A stretch of 46,825 nucleotides of DNA from Oxalobacteraceae bacterium (GCA_947464955.1 CANHZI010000010.1:1-46825), one strand, 5' to 3'; shown: positions 24,727 to 33,600, counted from the first letter of the stretch. The notes: a model not told the origin generated them from the sequence alone. A program made the numbers and translations.

Positions 24727-25476
24727 ATGAACATGAAAACTGTGGTAATCACTGGTGGCAATCGTGGTATTGGATTAAGTATCACAGAAGCTTTTGTGAA
24801 TGCGGGCTACTGGGTTTTCGTCGGAGCACGTAACGAATCCGATCTTGAAGCAAAATTTGGTGACAAGGTCACTTTTATTCCGACGGATGTGCGAAATGAC
24901 TCTGCCCATCGACACTTAGTGAAGCAGGCAATTGATGTGACCGGGCGCCTGGATGTATATATCAATAACGCGGGTTACTCTGAATGGCGTCCGATTGAAG
25001 AAATTGATGACCTCTTTCTTGACGATATTATTGCAACAAATCTTAAGGGTGCATTCTGGGGTTGCAAGGCTGCCCTGTCTGCAATGAAAGAGGGCGGGTG
25101 TATCATTAATATTTCTAGTATCGCTGGTAAGCGAGGCAGTCCAAACAACTCAGCGTACGTAGCGACCAAGTTTGCGATGAACGGGCTAACCCAGTCACTT
25201 GCTAAGGAAGTAGGCTCGCGAGGCATTCGTGTCAATGGTGTTTGTCCAGTTTTAATCCCGACCGATGGTTTGATAGAGGCGTTGAAAAGCCCTCATGGCC
25301 CAGCAAAAGGTGATGGTGCAGGATTCATTGCAAAGTTCGGGCTGGAAAACGCGGCACTTAAACGTCTGCCAACCGGGGCAGAAGTTGCTGCAATGTGTAT
25401 TTTCTTAGCCTCTGAGTCCTCGTCTGCCGTAACAGCCCAAAACATTAACGTCGATTGCGGCGTATTTCCTCAGTAA
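24727..25476 (+). CDS. Short-chain dehydrogenase/reductase (second of two)
   Basis: About 249 residues from ATG 24727 (AAGGTG ribosome site 5 nt upstream; an alternative GTG at 24718 is less likely). It has canonical TGGNRGIG, VYINNAGYSEW, IINISSIAGKRGSPNNSAYV with YVATK as YxxxK, IRVNGVCPVLIPTDG and the terminal NINVDCGVF. All catalytic residues are intact. Paired with the SDR before it, it could carry out an oxidation-reduction (epimerisation) at one carbon, a scheme known for SDR pairs, but this is inferred. Confidence 0.82.
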   Translation: MNMKTVVITGGNRGIGLSITEAFVNAGYWVFVGARNESDLEAKFGDKVTFIPTDVRNDSAHRHLVKQAIDVTGRLDVYINNAGYSEWRPIEEIDDLFLDDIIATNLKGAFWGCKAALSAMKEGGCIINISSIAGKRGSPNNSAYVATKFAMNGLTQSLAKEVGSRGIRVNGVCPVLIPTDGLIEALKSPHGPAKGDGAGFIAKFGLENAALKRLPTGAEVAAMCIFLASESSSAVTAQNINVDCGVFPQ

Positions 25477-25489
25477 TTTTGGAGTATTG

Positions 25490-26266
25490 ATGAAAATAGT
25501 AGCAGTGATCCCGGCGCACATGGCCTCAGTCAGGTTTCCAGGAAAGATTTTATTCCCATTCCACGGTTTGCCTATGATCGAGCATGTACGCCGTCGTGCA
25601 TTGATGTCAAAATCGGTCGCTGAGGTCATTGTGGCTACTTGCGACAATGAAATCGCATCAGCGATTCGTGGCTTTGGTGGCAAGGTTATCATGACAGCCA
25701 ACACCCATAAAAACGGTACAACACGGGTGGCCGAAGCTGTAAAGGCCTTAGATTGTTCCCATGTCATGTTGCTTCAGGGCGATGAACCCTTGTTATTGCC
25801 AAGGCACATTGATGCGTTTGCCAACGCAATAGAGGCCGATCCCAATGGAGATGCGTGGAACGCGACAGGTCCGATCGATCATCCAGATGAGCTGGATCGC
25901 CATTCGTTCGTGAAGTGCTCTGTAGATTCGATGGGTCGTATTTTATATTGTTTCCGCAGGTCACCGTGTTACACCAATTTCGATATACAGAAAAAATTCA
26001 TAATGAAAATTTTAGGAATCATTGCATATCGAAAAGAATTTCTGCTTGAAATTACCAAATTACCACCTTCTCCAATCGAGCAGGCGGAGTTTATTGAGCA
26101 AATGCGTATTATTGAAAATGGATACGTGATCCGTTCAGTCCCTGTAAATCCAAGTCTGCCATCCGTCAATGAACCTGAAGAAGCAAATGTAATATTGAAT
26201 TTTATTCAGTCTGACTATGAGCAACGAAATTTGTTGGAAAATGTTCTCACGCAATATAACACATAG
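25490..26266 (+). CDS. KdsB-like CMP-ulosonate cytidylyltransferase
   Basis: A 258-residue nucleotidyltransferase of the KdsB type, starting at ATG 25490 with GGAG about 6 nt upstream. Blocks: IPAHMASVRFPGKILF (CTP loop), VIVATCDN, GTTRVAEAV, VMLLQGDEPLLLP and KLPPSPIEQAEFIEQMRIIE with NGYVIRSVPV. KdsB activates Kdo as CMP-Kdo. Two places differ from the KdsB pattern I recall: the loop lacks the STRLPGK form, and the HIGIYAYR block reads ILGIIAYRKE, losing the His. Together with the altered KdsA motif this suggests a modified sugar substrate. It closes the seven-gene run that begins at 20879. Confidence 0.8.
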   Translation: MKIVAVIPAHMASVRFPGKILFPFHGLPMIEHVRRRALMSKSVAEVIVATCDNEIASAIRGFGGKVIMTANTHKNGTTRVAEAVKALDCSHVMLLQGDEPLLLPRHIDAFANAIEADPNGDAWNATGPIDHPDELDRHSFVKCSVDSMGRILYCFRRSPCYTNFDIQKKFIMKILGIIAYRKEFLLEITKLPPSPIEQAEFIEQMRIIENGYVIRSVPVNPSLPSVNEPEEANVILNFIQSDYEQRNLLENVLTQYNT

Positions 26267-26317
26267 AAAGCCAAACCACTTCAAACATATCGAAAATAAG
26301 TAATAATAATTTTTTTA

Positions 26318-27820
26318 ATGACTGAAGATCAGTACAACTTATTATGTAACTGCTGCGACTCATTTCTACTCGATCAAGATTCAGACGTCGATAGTTTGGC
26401 AATACCGTGGCTGCATATAATGAATGAGCACCCAGTAAACCAAGTTAAGTATAACAGTGTTTTTGCAGATAATACATCAAACAACCTGATCGCAATAAAA
26501 TCTCTATTGCGAACCGTATTCGACTTTTTCAAGACAGTTAAATCCATCGATGGTTGGCATCTTTCAAGAGATATTTCAGAGTCCGTGGATGTATTGTTTG
26601 TATCACATTTGCTAAATAGTAAGCAAATAGGCGCAAAAGAAGATTTCTATTATGGTTCATTACCAGAAAAATGTTTAGAAAAAGGCATTTCCTCTGCTGT
26701 TTTGCTGCATGATCATACTGGCTGCAATATAAATAGTATTTTAGGAAAATGGCCTAGTTCAAATGCACCTCGCATAATTTTAGATCGCACGCTGCCTTGG
26801 CGGGATGAGTTGTCACTTCGAACTCGCTTAACGAGGCAGTCTCAACGATTGTTGAGATTGGCTAAGAAAAATAGTAGCTCCCTGCAACAAAGGATATTTA
26901 GGCAGGCCTCCAAACAAGCGATGAATTCGAATTCAATTTATACGCTCCGATTCTTTATGCAACTAGGAAAACTGATTGATCGTATCAAGCCAAAGGTGAT
27001 AGTTGTGACCTATGAGGGTCATGCATGGGAGCGATTGGCATTTGCAGCCGCAAGAAAAATTGAGCCGACGATTGCTTGTATTGGATATCAGCATGCAATA
27101 CTTTTTCCTCGGCAGCATGCAGCAATGAGAAGTCTTGGACCAGCCTACAACCCAGACTTAATATTTACCACGGGCTTAGTCACAGAAACCGTTTTTCGGG
27201 AAGAAAAAAAGGTCGGTAGTGCCTCTGTGGCAACAATAGGAACACATCGCTTTAAATTACCGAATTGCGATGTATCGGAAAAATTTCAAGCACACGCCCA
27301 TTTATCGTGCCTTGTTATACCCGATGGCACTATTAGTGAGTGCTTAATAATTTTTAAATTTGCACTTAAAGCTGCAGAATTAATGCCTTCAATTAAGTTT
27401 ATATTTCGAATGCACCCTGTATTAAAAATAGAAAGTTTGTTTGGCGCACTTCCACAATTAACGACCTTGCCTCAAAACATTGAAGTATCTATCAAAGAAA
27501 TTGAAGATGACTTAAGTAGGGCGCGCTGGGCGCTGTATCGAGGCAGTAGTGCAGCAATCCATGCCGTAATTTCTGGAGTACGCCCGTTTTATATAAATCA
27601 AATTGGAGAATTGAGCATGGACCCTATGTACCAGTTATCTGTTTGGCGAATAATTGTGAACAGCCCGATTGATTTTGTAGCTCAGGTCCAAATTGATTTG
27701 GAGAGCCAGTCTGAAATATTAGAAACGGAGTGGTCATCAGCAAAAAACTTCTGTATTAGTTATTTTCAACCGTTAAACTGTGCGGAGTTTTTTAGTCAAA
27801 TTAAAGAGCATGTTGCATGA
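26318..27820 (+). CDS. Surface-carbohydrate biosynthesis protein, GT-B glycosyltransferase-like
   Basis: A 500-residue protein, markedly AT-rich. The N-terminal part has VDVLFVSHL and AVLLHDHTGC. The central part has IKPKVIVVTYEGHAWERLAF and IACIGYQHAILFPRQHA. The C-terminal nucleotide-binding half has CLVIPDGTISECLI, IKFIFRMHPVL and ALYRGSSAAIHAVISGVRPF, which resembles the CMP-sugar-site block of Kdo/sialyl-type capsule transferases. Position right after the CMP-ulosonate synthetase makes it the best candidate to transfer that sugar; this is inference. It ends in an ATGA overlap with a 32-codon frame that appears decayed. Confidence 0.62.
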   Translation: MTEDQYNLLCNCCDSFLLDQDSDVDSLAIPWLHIMNEHPVNQVKYNSVFADNTSNNLIAIKSLLRTVFDFFKTVKSIDGWHLSRDISESVDVLFVSHLLNSKQIGAKEDFYYGSLPEKCLEKGISSAVLLHDHTGCNINSILGKWPSSNAPRIILDRTLPWRDELSLRTRLTRQSQRLLRLAKKNSSSLQQRIFRQASKQAMNSNSIYTLRFFMQLGKLIDRIKPKVIVVTYEGHAWERLAFAAARKIEPTIACIGYQHAILFPRQHAAMRSLGPAYNPDLIFTTGLVTETVFREEKKVGSASVATIGTHRFKLPNCDVSEKFQAHAHLSCLVIPDGTISECLIIFKFALKAAELMPSIKFIFRMHPVLKIESLFGALPQLTTLPQNIEVSIKEIEDDLSRARWALYRGSSAAIHAVISGVRPFYINQIGELSMDPMYQLSVWRIIVNSPIDFVAQVQIDLESQSEILETEWSSAKNFCISYFQPLNCAEFFSQIKEHVA

Positions 27821-28054
27821 CTAATACCTGGACTTCCGTTGATGATGACGACCTGAACGATATTGAACGGGCAGTTCAGTTTCTACAATTTGAGTTTTGC
27901 CTGGCAGAATCATAATAAATTTTTTGAGGTTCATTGGACTGCGAGATATATACAAATAAATCATTCTGAAATGTTGAGTAGAATTTTTAGTTATTGCTCT
28001 ACAAATGATTCAGAAGAACAACTCAGATCCTTTTGGTTAAGGGTTGTAAGTTGA
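27817..28054 (+). pseudogene. Short decayed gene remnant
   Basis: A frame begins at ATG 27817, overlapping the previous stop (ATGA), and runs 32 codons (MTNTWTSVDDDDLNDIERAV...) to TAATAA at 27913. A second frame (27863-28054) covers the following DNA and ends KFFEVHWTARYI...SFWLRVVS. Coupled start, acidic N-terminus and an overlapping second frame suggest one small gene broken by a frameshift. Nothing was recognised in either part. Confidence 0.35.
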
Positions 28055-28388
28055 TCGTGACGAGTATTCATTTCTCTCCCGTTTTATGTTCAGAAGTTAT
28101 TAGTATTGACTGACGAATAGGTACGTGAAGCGTACGTCGCTACTAGAGGTGCTGAAGCATCTTCTGAAAGTTCGTGTACTGTTGGCCAAACGAAAATTAT
28201 GTTATTAAACATTGATAAAAAGTCGATAACACAGATCGACTCGTAGCTCATTTCAAGGCTAAATTATTTTTCCTCTGGTTCGATCTTAATGTTTTTTGAT
28301 TTTCGATTCTGTACTTGTGCTCAAAGCACAACCGCTGCCCTCCAAATGGATGGTTGATATTCATATTATGTAATTAAAGGATTACCAC
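28055..28388. other. AT-rich intergenic stretch
   Basis: No gene, RNA or strong inverted repeat was seen. It separates the preceding polysaccharide gene from the glycosyltransferase at 28389, whose AAAGGA ribosome site lies at the right edge. It may hold a promoter, but no convincing hexamer pair was found. Confidence 0.4.
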
Positions 28389-29258
28389 TTGAGTTACTTG
28401 GTTTCAATTGTCATTCCTACGCTAGGTGGTGAGTCGCTTCTTGGCACAATTAATCAACTGAATCGTGGCACAGTTGTTCCAGCAGAAATTTTAGTGTGCA
28501 TTCCGACCAAGGAAGCTGCAAAATTGCACACTAAGTACGAGCAATTTTCCAATGTGAAAATCGTTATTACATCATTCCGTGGGCAAGTTGCTCAACGAAT
28601 TTTTGGGTTCAAACTTGCTGCATACGATTTTGTACTGCAACTCGATGATGATATTCTTGTTGATACGGGGTGTATTGAAAGTCTAATAACGGCTCAAATT
28701 ATGCATGGACCCAAATCCGCCGTGGCACCATCACTGCGTAGCGTTTCGAATGGAAATTCATTCTATCGAGCACCCACGAATAGATTGTTGTTAGATATTT
28801 ATTATTGGATTTTGAATGGGTCCATCGGATATAAGCCCGGTTGCCTTACCAAAGCTGGGACCAATGTTGGCGTAGACCCAGATATCAATTGCGATTATAT
28901 TGTTGAAACAGAATGGTTACCTGGTGGATGCGTCTTGCATCATCGAGACAATCTTATTCTGGAGAATTTTTACCCATTCAGTGGAAAAGCGTATTCTGAA
29001 GATATCTATCATTCGCATTATCTTCGGTGCGCTGGAGTAAAATTAATAACAACCTCTAGGGCTAACTGTTCGGTTGATGACCCTAAAAAATGTCAGGAAA
29101 TGACTCTTAATGAATTAAAAAAATACATAATATCAGACTATGTTGCCAGAAAGTTTTTTGTTAAATTGAGTGGTAGAAGTTTTATAAGAATGCATATTTA
29201 TTATTTTATTTTTGTTTCGAGGTGCTTGATTGGAATGGTACGTCGGATTCAAAAGTGA
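28389..29258 (+). CDS. Family 2 glycosyltransferase
   Basis: A 289-residue GT-A enzyme: LVSIVIPTLGGESLLGTINQ at the N-terminus, VLQLDDDILVD giving the metal-binding DxD, VETEWLPGGCVLHHRDNLIL, and SEDIYHSHYLRCAG with the catalytic ED pair. The C-terminus has a hydrophobic segment (IYYFIFVSRCLIG), so it may sit at the membrane. Donor and acceptor are unknown. The start is TTG 28389 with AAAGGA upstream. It is strongly AT-rich. Insertion-sequence debris begins just after the stop. Confidence 0.8.
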   Translation: MSYLVSIVIPTLGGESLLGTINQLNRGTVVPAEILVCIPTKEAAKLHTKYEQFSNVKIVITSFRGQVAQRIFGFKLAAYDFVLQLDDDILVDTGCIESLITAQIMHGPKSAVAPSLRSVSNGNSFYRAPTNRLLLDIYYWILNGSIGYKPGCLTKAGTNVGVDPDINCDYIVETEWLPGGCVLHHRDNLILENFYPFSGKAYSEDIYHSHYLRCAGVKLITTSRANCSVDDPKKCQEMTLNELKKYIISDYVARKFFVKLSGRSFIRMHIYYFIFVSRCLIGMVRRIQK

Positions 29259-29292
29259 AGTGAAACACCTGCAAGCCGCGTAAGGTCCGCAG

Positions 29293-29580
29293 ATGCAAAC
29301 GACAGCCCGCCGATACCGGCAACTCCAGCCAGAAGACCCCTTGACCATGGCCAGCCTGCTACAACAGTTCTACAGCTTGAGCGACTTCGCGCTCGAGCTC
29401 CAGCGGTCACCTAGCACCATGGAGCCGTAAATTGTCTCGTAATGCCGTGCAGGCGCCCTTGGAGGGCCCCCAGTCACGGACATACGGTACATCATCGTCA
29501 CGGCCCAGCACCGCTGTCAGCAACGCCGACGCGATGGACCCCCCACCACAAGCTGCATCTCGACAGCCCGTGAGTTAGCA
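29293..29580 (+). pseudogene. IS30-family transposase N-terminal remnant
   Basis: From ATG 29293 the frame reads a recognisable IS30 N-terminus: RRYRQLQPEDPLTMASLLQQ, then FALELQRSPSTMEP ending in TAA at 29428 where IS30 proteins continue REL. Beyond it, frames give RNAVQAP, then AQHRCQQRRRD and HKLHLDSP pieces in shifted frames. The matching C-terminal part lies at 30862-31230 on the far side of the IS2-like element, so one IS30 copy was split by the later insertion. Confidence 0.68.
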
Positions 29581-29634
29581 CCCTGAATGACAATCCCATC
29601 GGTATTCCTTAAACTAAAAACTAGGAATACGACT

Positions 29635-30036
29635 ATGTATATGACTATGTCTTCAATAAGACCTAATCGGGTGGAAGTGGTCACCAGTGTTCAGTGCCGC
29701 AGGCGCTGGACTCCTGAACAAAAGCTTGAAATCGTCAAACAAACCAATGAACCAGGAAGCTCTGTATCTTTGGTAGCCCGACAGCATGGATTGACTGCAG
29801 CCCAGTTGTTTCAATGGCGCAAAGCTTATTCGGAAGGTTCTTTGGTCGCAGTTGGTGCCAATGAAACTGTCGTCCCGCCTTCTGAACTTCAAGAATCAAT
29901 GAGACGTATTAAACAACTTGAAGGTGCGCTTGGACGCAAGACTCTGGAGAACGAGATTCTCAAGGAGGCTGTGGACTTTGCCAAAGCAAAAAAGTGGATT
30001 GCGCGCTCGCCTGTATTGCCCGGGGACGAGCAATAA
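29635..30036 (+). CDS. IS2-like OrfA (InsC-type helix-turn-helix protein)
   Basis: About 133 residues from ATG 29635 (other ATGs at 29587, 29641 and 29647 are possible). [40 protein letters not shown] and the end [20 protein letters not shown] closely follow IS2 InsC. The frame contains A_AAA_AAG at 29988-29994, the slippery heptamer used by IS3-family elements for -1 frameshifting to make the OrfAB transposase. The frame appears intact. OrfA alone is a DNA-binding repressor-like product in the IS2 model. Confidence 0.82.
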   Translation: MYMTMSSIRPNRVEVVTSVQCRRRWTPEQKLEIVKQTNEPGSSVSLVARQHGLTAAQLFQWRKAYSEGSLVAVGANETVVPPSELQESMRRIKQLEGALGRKTLENEILKEAVDFAKAKKWIARSPVLPGDEQ

Positions 30037-30834
30037 GGGCGGTGTGCACGGCACTGGACGTATCGCGCAGCAACGTATTAACCAAGAAAACTCGATCCTC
30101 CGAATGGACTGATTTGAGAAAGTCACCACCCAAGGCCGATGACGCTGACCTGAAGGAGGCCATTGCCAGCGTGGTTAAAGACCGAGCAACATACGGTTAC
30201 AGGCGCGTTTGGGCTAGGCTGAAGATCGACGGCCGTCAGATTAATCACAAGCGGGTTTACAGGGTAATGCGCGATGAGGGCTGGCTGCTGTTCAGACAAG
30301 GTCAAAAGCCTTTGGACACGAGAAAGCATGAAGGCACAGTAGCGGTCAAGGAAAGCGACACGCGCTGGTGCTCAGATGGATTGGAACTATCGTGCGACAA
30401 CGGAGAACGCGTGAGGGTGGCATTTGCACTGGACTGCTGCGATAGGGAAATCATGAGCTGGGTGGCCACTACGAAAGGCATTGATGCAGGCTGTGGAGAA
30501 ACGATTCGGCTCAAACGGCAAGCCACCTAAAACGATTGAGTGGCTGACTGATAACGGCAGCTGTTACACAGCGACTGAGACAAGAAGCTTTGCCAAAGAA
30601 CTAGGTCTAAAGCCTGTGACAACACCCATCACAAGCCCCCGAAGTAACGGCATGGCTGAGAGCTTTGTGAAGACACTGAAACGGGACTATGCCAAGCTGG
30701 CTAATCGGCCAGATTCAAAAACCGTGATGGCTCAGTTGAAAGATTGGTTCGATGACTACAATTTTTATCACCCGCACAGTGCACTTGGCTACTTGCCACC
30801 AACGCTGTTAAGGGAGAAGAGATCGGTAACTTAA
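29994..30834 (+). pseudogene. IS2-like OrfB transposase, frameshifted/deleted
   Basis: Two frames together make an InsD-like integrase core. The first (GTG 29994 to 30530) has [32 protein letters not shown], then WCSDGLELSCDNGERV with the first catalytic Asp and FALDCCDREIMSW. The second (about 30481-30834) has AVEKRFGSN, WLTDNGSCYTATETR with the second Asp, and SNGMAESFVKTLKRDY with the catalytic Glu, ending NFYHPHSALGYLPP. Between TTKGID and MQAVEKRFG about ten residues usual for IS2 are missing and the frame changes (near 30480). Hence a small deletion inactivated the gene. Confidence 0.8.
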
Positions 30835-30861
30835 ACATACCGGCGGTACTGGAATACAGGG

Positions 30862-31230
30862 TTAAGACCAGTGCGACAATTGATGGCTAGGCACTAGTTG
30901 CCCGAGCAAATTGCCCTGACACTGGCGGCTCTGTACACAAAGGGCCATCGATACCGCTTGTCAACCGAAAAAACCTAAAACTGCATCTATGCCCAGCCCG
31001 TGGGGGAATTGAAACGCGAGGTGGTGGGCCTGTTTGCGTCATGCCCACAACAAGTCTGTACTGCTCAGAAAAGGGCTTCAACTAGAACATGAATGGACTG
31101 TTACTGCAGTACCTGCCGAAGATCACGGACCTGTCGGTCTTCAGCCAAGAACAACTCGACGCAATTGACGATGAAATCAACAACCGACCACGAAAGGGCT
31201 TGAGCGTAAAATCGCCCTTGTCGGTATAGA
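30862..31230 (+). pseudogene. IS30-family transposase C-terminal remnant
   Basis: The frame reads QLMARH, a TAG, LPEQIALTLAALYTKGH, RLSTEKT, a TAA where Ile is usual, then NCIYAQPVGELKREVVGLFA, all matching the IS30 SPEQI...ETIYxxIYA...GELRRE block. After a gap lacking most of the DDE core comes MNGLLLQYLPKITDLSVFSQ then EQLDAIDDEINNRPRKGL, the end of IS30 transposases. Stops and an internal deletion show it is dead. It is the other half of the copy at 29293. Confidence 0.72.
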
Positions 31231-31339
31231 CAGAACCCCTGATGAACACCCCTCAGCACTTCACACTCATACATTGAAAACCAGAGTGTTGCACTTCACG
31301 ATTAATCCGCCCAGCTTTAGTAATTAATTTTTTAATTTA

Positions 31340-32641
31340 ATGCACTACACAACCCCATATTATTTACTATTCCCATTTATTTGGTTGAATACTCTGGCTG
31401 GAAATCAGTTGTGGTCTCCACTCTTAACATCTCTTGGACAGGTATCGTATTGGTGCAGCAATTTAATGGCTTGGCTAATTATAAGTTGGCCACTTGGTAA
31501 GCGCTCGCTACCATTTTTAATAATACTATTAATTGTCGTCTTCCGCATTGCATCTGGTATGGATGTTCCTGGAAGTAACATAGCTTATGTTGCTTCTGTA
31601 AGTTTTTTATTCGCTCTTGCTGGTGCAAAAATTATTCTGAACAAACCCTGCATATTAAGTTTTCAATTAAAAATTTTCATCATTGTATCTGTTCCGTTGA
31701 TGCTTTTGCAATTAGCAGGAGTCTCTGATTGGCTGCAGGTTTTCAATTCACTATACGCTTCTGCAGATGTTTTTGGAAATATTGAATATTTGGAAGTTAA
31801 ATTAATCCCTTTGGCTTTTTCATCAGAGATTTTTATAAAAGACAATTTTTATGAGTTATATCAGGGGTTGTCAATGCAGGTAAGGCCGCCAGGGCTTACG
31901 CATTCGAGTGCGATGAATTCTATTTTCATTCTGGCTGGTTCAGCGCTATATTTTGGAATGGAAAATGGATCTAAATCTAACAAGTTTGATCCTATCTTGG
32001 TTTCTGCTATAGTATTGACTGGATCAAAGCTTGCTGTTCTGGGCTTTCTTATAATAGTTATTTTATTCTATTTTTTTTCTTACTCAATTCAGATGCGTAT
32101 GCGATTTCTTAAAATATTTGGACTAATCATTTTTATTTTTGCTTTATATGTCGCAGTATTTCCTGTGGCTTATATTCATAATTTTGATGTTGGTTCTTTT
32201 GAAGTTTCATTCCTCGGGCGCATTGGAGACGCTATCACCGCTGTGGCGCCTTCTTTTGTTGACTCGGCGCTGTTGAGTGCAACCATGGAGTTTTACTATT
32301 CAACTGTTGATAAAAGCGTGGTCCCCGGCACCCTTTCTGGTATGGCTGCCTTTATTCGTGTCTTACCATATATTGTTATGTTTGTATTTTTCTTGGCTCC
32401 ATGGCTATTTTCTCTGTTTAGTCGATTCAAGAAAATATATCCCGAAATTGCACGCACATCACTTATTACTTTTCTTGTTGTGCTTCTAACGCCTTTAGCA
32501 ACTCCTATTGCCGGTTCGCAGTTTTATGCTTTGATCGTGGGGATTGCACTAGCACCGTTTATTTTTAAAATTAAGTTAATGCGTCATCATCATGCCCTGA
32601 AGAATAATATTTTCCTGTCTGATCATATGGTTAAGTTTTGA
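31340..32641 (+). CDS. Wzy-like O-antigen polymerase / membrane protein
   Basis: A 433-residue, highly hydrophobic, AT-rich protein with about ten or more predicted membrane segments (for example residues 58-67, 80-98, 110-127, 190-206, 215-245, 253-275, 335-362, 375-420). A long polar loop around residues 130-185 contains YQGLSMQVRPPGLTHSSAMN; an Arg-Pro-Gly loop of this kind is common in Wzy and O-antigen-ligase-like proteins. Sequence is otherwise very divergent, as usual for Wzy. Position among glycosyltransferases and the absence of another polymerase candidate support the call; a ligase or another multispan protein is possible. The next gene overlaps its stop as TTGA or starts 3 nt after it. 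Confidence 0.6.
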   Translation: MHYTTPYYLLFPFIWLNTLAGNQLWSPLLTSLGQVSYWCSNLMAWLIISWPLGKRSLPFLIILLIVVFRIASGMDVPGSNIAYVASVSFLFALAGAKIILNKPCILSFQLKIFIIVSVPLMLLQLAGVSDWLQVFNSLYASADVFGNIEYLEVKLIPLAFSSEIFIKDNFYELYQGLSMQVRPPGLTHSSAMNSIFILAGSALYFGMENGSKSNKFDPILVSAIVLTGSKLAVLGFLIIVILFYFFSYSIQMRMRFLKIFGLIIFIFALYVAVFPVAYIHNFDVGSFEVSFLGRIGDAITAVAPSFVDSALLSATMEFYYSTVDKSVVPGTLSGMAAFIRVLPYIVMFVFFLAPWLFSLFSRFKKIYPEIARTSLITFLVVLLTPLATPIAGSQFYALIVGIALAPFIFKIKLMRHHHALKNNIFLSDHMVKF

Positions 32642-32643
32642 CA

Positions 32644-33600
32644 ATGAGTTCTACTGTTACCGATATTTACCTGCCCCCTAGGTTTTCTGTTGTTATACCG
32701 CTTTATAACAAGGAGAGGTATATTGATAGAGCAATACGTTCTGTGCTTGCACAAAGTTTTGTTGATTTTGAAATTGTCGTTGTCGACGATGGATCCACCG
32801 ACAATAGCGCCAATATCCTGATGAAACATACTGACCCAAGAATTAAATGTATTCATCAGAAGAATGCTGGGGTCTCAGCCGCACGCAATATTGGAGTGCG
32901 TCAATCGTCAGCGGAATTTATTGCTTTTCTCGATGCTGATGACGAGTGGTATCCTTGGCACTTAGAAGAGCTTGATGGATTAATTATCGATTACTCAGAT
33001 GCCGGTATTTATAGCGTGGCACATAAAATTTCGCAGGATGGTAAATACTTTCTTCCTGCTCGGTGTGTCGATGATAAATTTCGTGGCTACGTTGAAAATT
33101 TTTTCAAAGCTTTTGGCAACGGCCTATCGCTTGTTAATAGCAGTACTGCATGCGTAAACAGGAGTGCGTTTTTAGATTGTGGAGGGTTCCCTGTTGGTAT
33201 TCGGCGAGGTGAAGATGTTTATGTATGGCTTAAGATTGCACATGCGACGAGGCTTGTTCACAGTGGAAAGGTGTGCGCAGTCTATGATAGAGATACTGTT
33301 AAAAATCTATCTGAGATTTATGACCCGGAGATTCCTTATTATTTTAACTACCTTGATGAGCTTGTTTGTGGCAATTCTCTTTCAGATAAAGACAGGTCAG
33401 ATGCTAATAAATTACTAATCAAGAGTGTCATTGTTCAGGCTGCAGGATTTCGACTGGTTGGAAATAATTACGCTATTTGTGAATTGAAAAAGTTGTTAAT
33501 AATTAAAAGGTCAATGTTTTTAAGTGCAGTGTTGTCTTTTATTTTGCGTGCACCAAAAAAATTATTTTTATACTTGCGAATTATTCGAAGGCATGCATAG
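32644..33600 (+). CDS. Family 2 glycosyltransferase
   Basis: A 318-residue GT2: FSVVIPLYNKERYIDRAIRS, VLAQSFVDFEIVVVDDGSTD, NAGVSAARNIGV, FIAFLDADDEWYPWHLEELD (DxD) and GIRRGEDVYVWLKIA (catalytic ED). A hydrophobic C-terminal helix (SAVLSFILRAPKKLFLYLRI) could anchor it. ATG 32644 is likely, but TTG 32638, overlapping the previous stop as TTGA, is an alternative given the same junction elsewhere in this locus. Donor sugar unknown. Confidence 0.85.
   Translation: MSSTVTDIYLPPRFSVVIPLYNKERYIDRAIRSVLAQSFVDFEIVVVDDGSTDNSANILMKHTDPRIKCIHQKNAGVSAARNIGVRQSSAEFIAFLDADDEWYPWHLEELDGLIIDYSDAGIYSVAHKISQDGKYFLPARCVDDKFRGYVENFFKAFGNGLSLVNSSTACVNRSAFLDCGGFPVGIRRGEDVYVWLKIAHATRLVHSGKVCAVYDRDTVKNLSEIYDPEIPYYFNYLDELVCGNSLSDKDRSDANKLLIKSVIVQAAGFRLVGNNYAICELKKLLIIKRSMFLSAVLSFILRAPKKLFLYLRIIRRHA

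Larger units (their letters stand above)
29584..30870 (+). mobile_element. IS2-like element (IS3 family), inactive
   Basis: Length (about 1.3 kb), OrfA/OrfB layout and protein sequence match IS2 of the IS3 family. OrfA and OrfB are described separately. Approximate ends carry imperfect inverted sequence: ATCGGTATTCC near 29598-29608 and GGAATACAGGG near 30849-30859, the reverse complement of part of it. Exact ends and a target duplication could not be fixed by eye. OrfB is frameshifted, so the copy should not transpose by itself. It lies within an older IS30-family relic. Confidence 0.75.
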
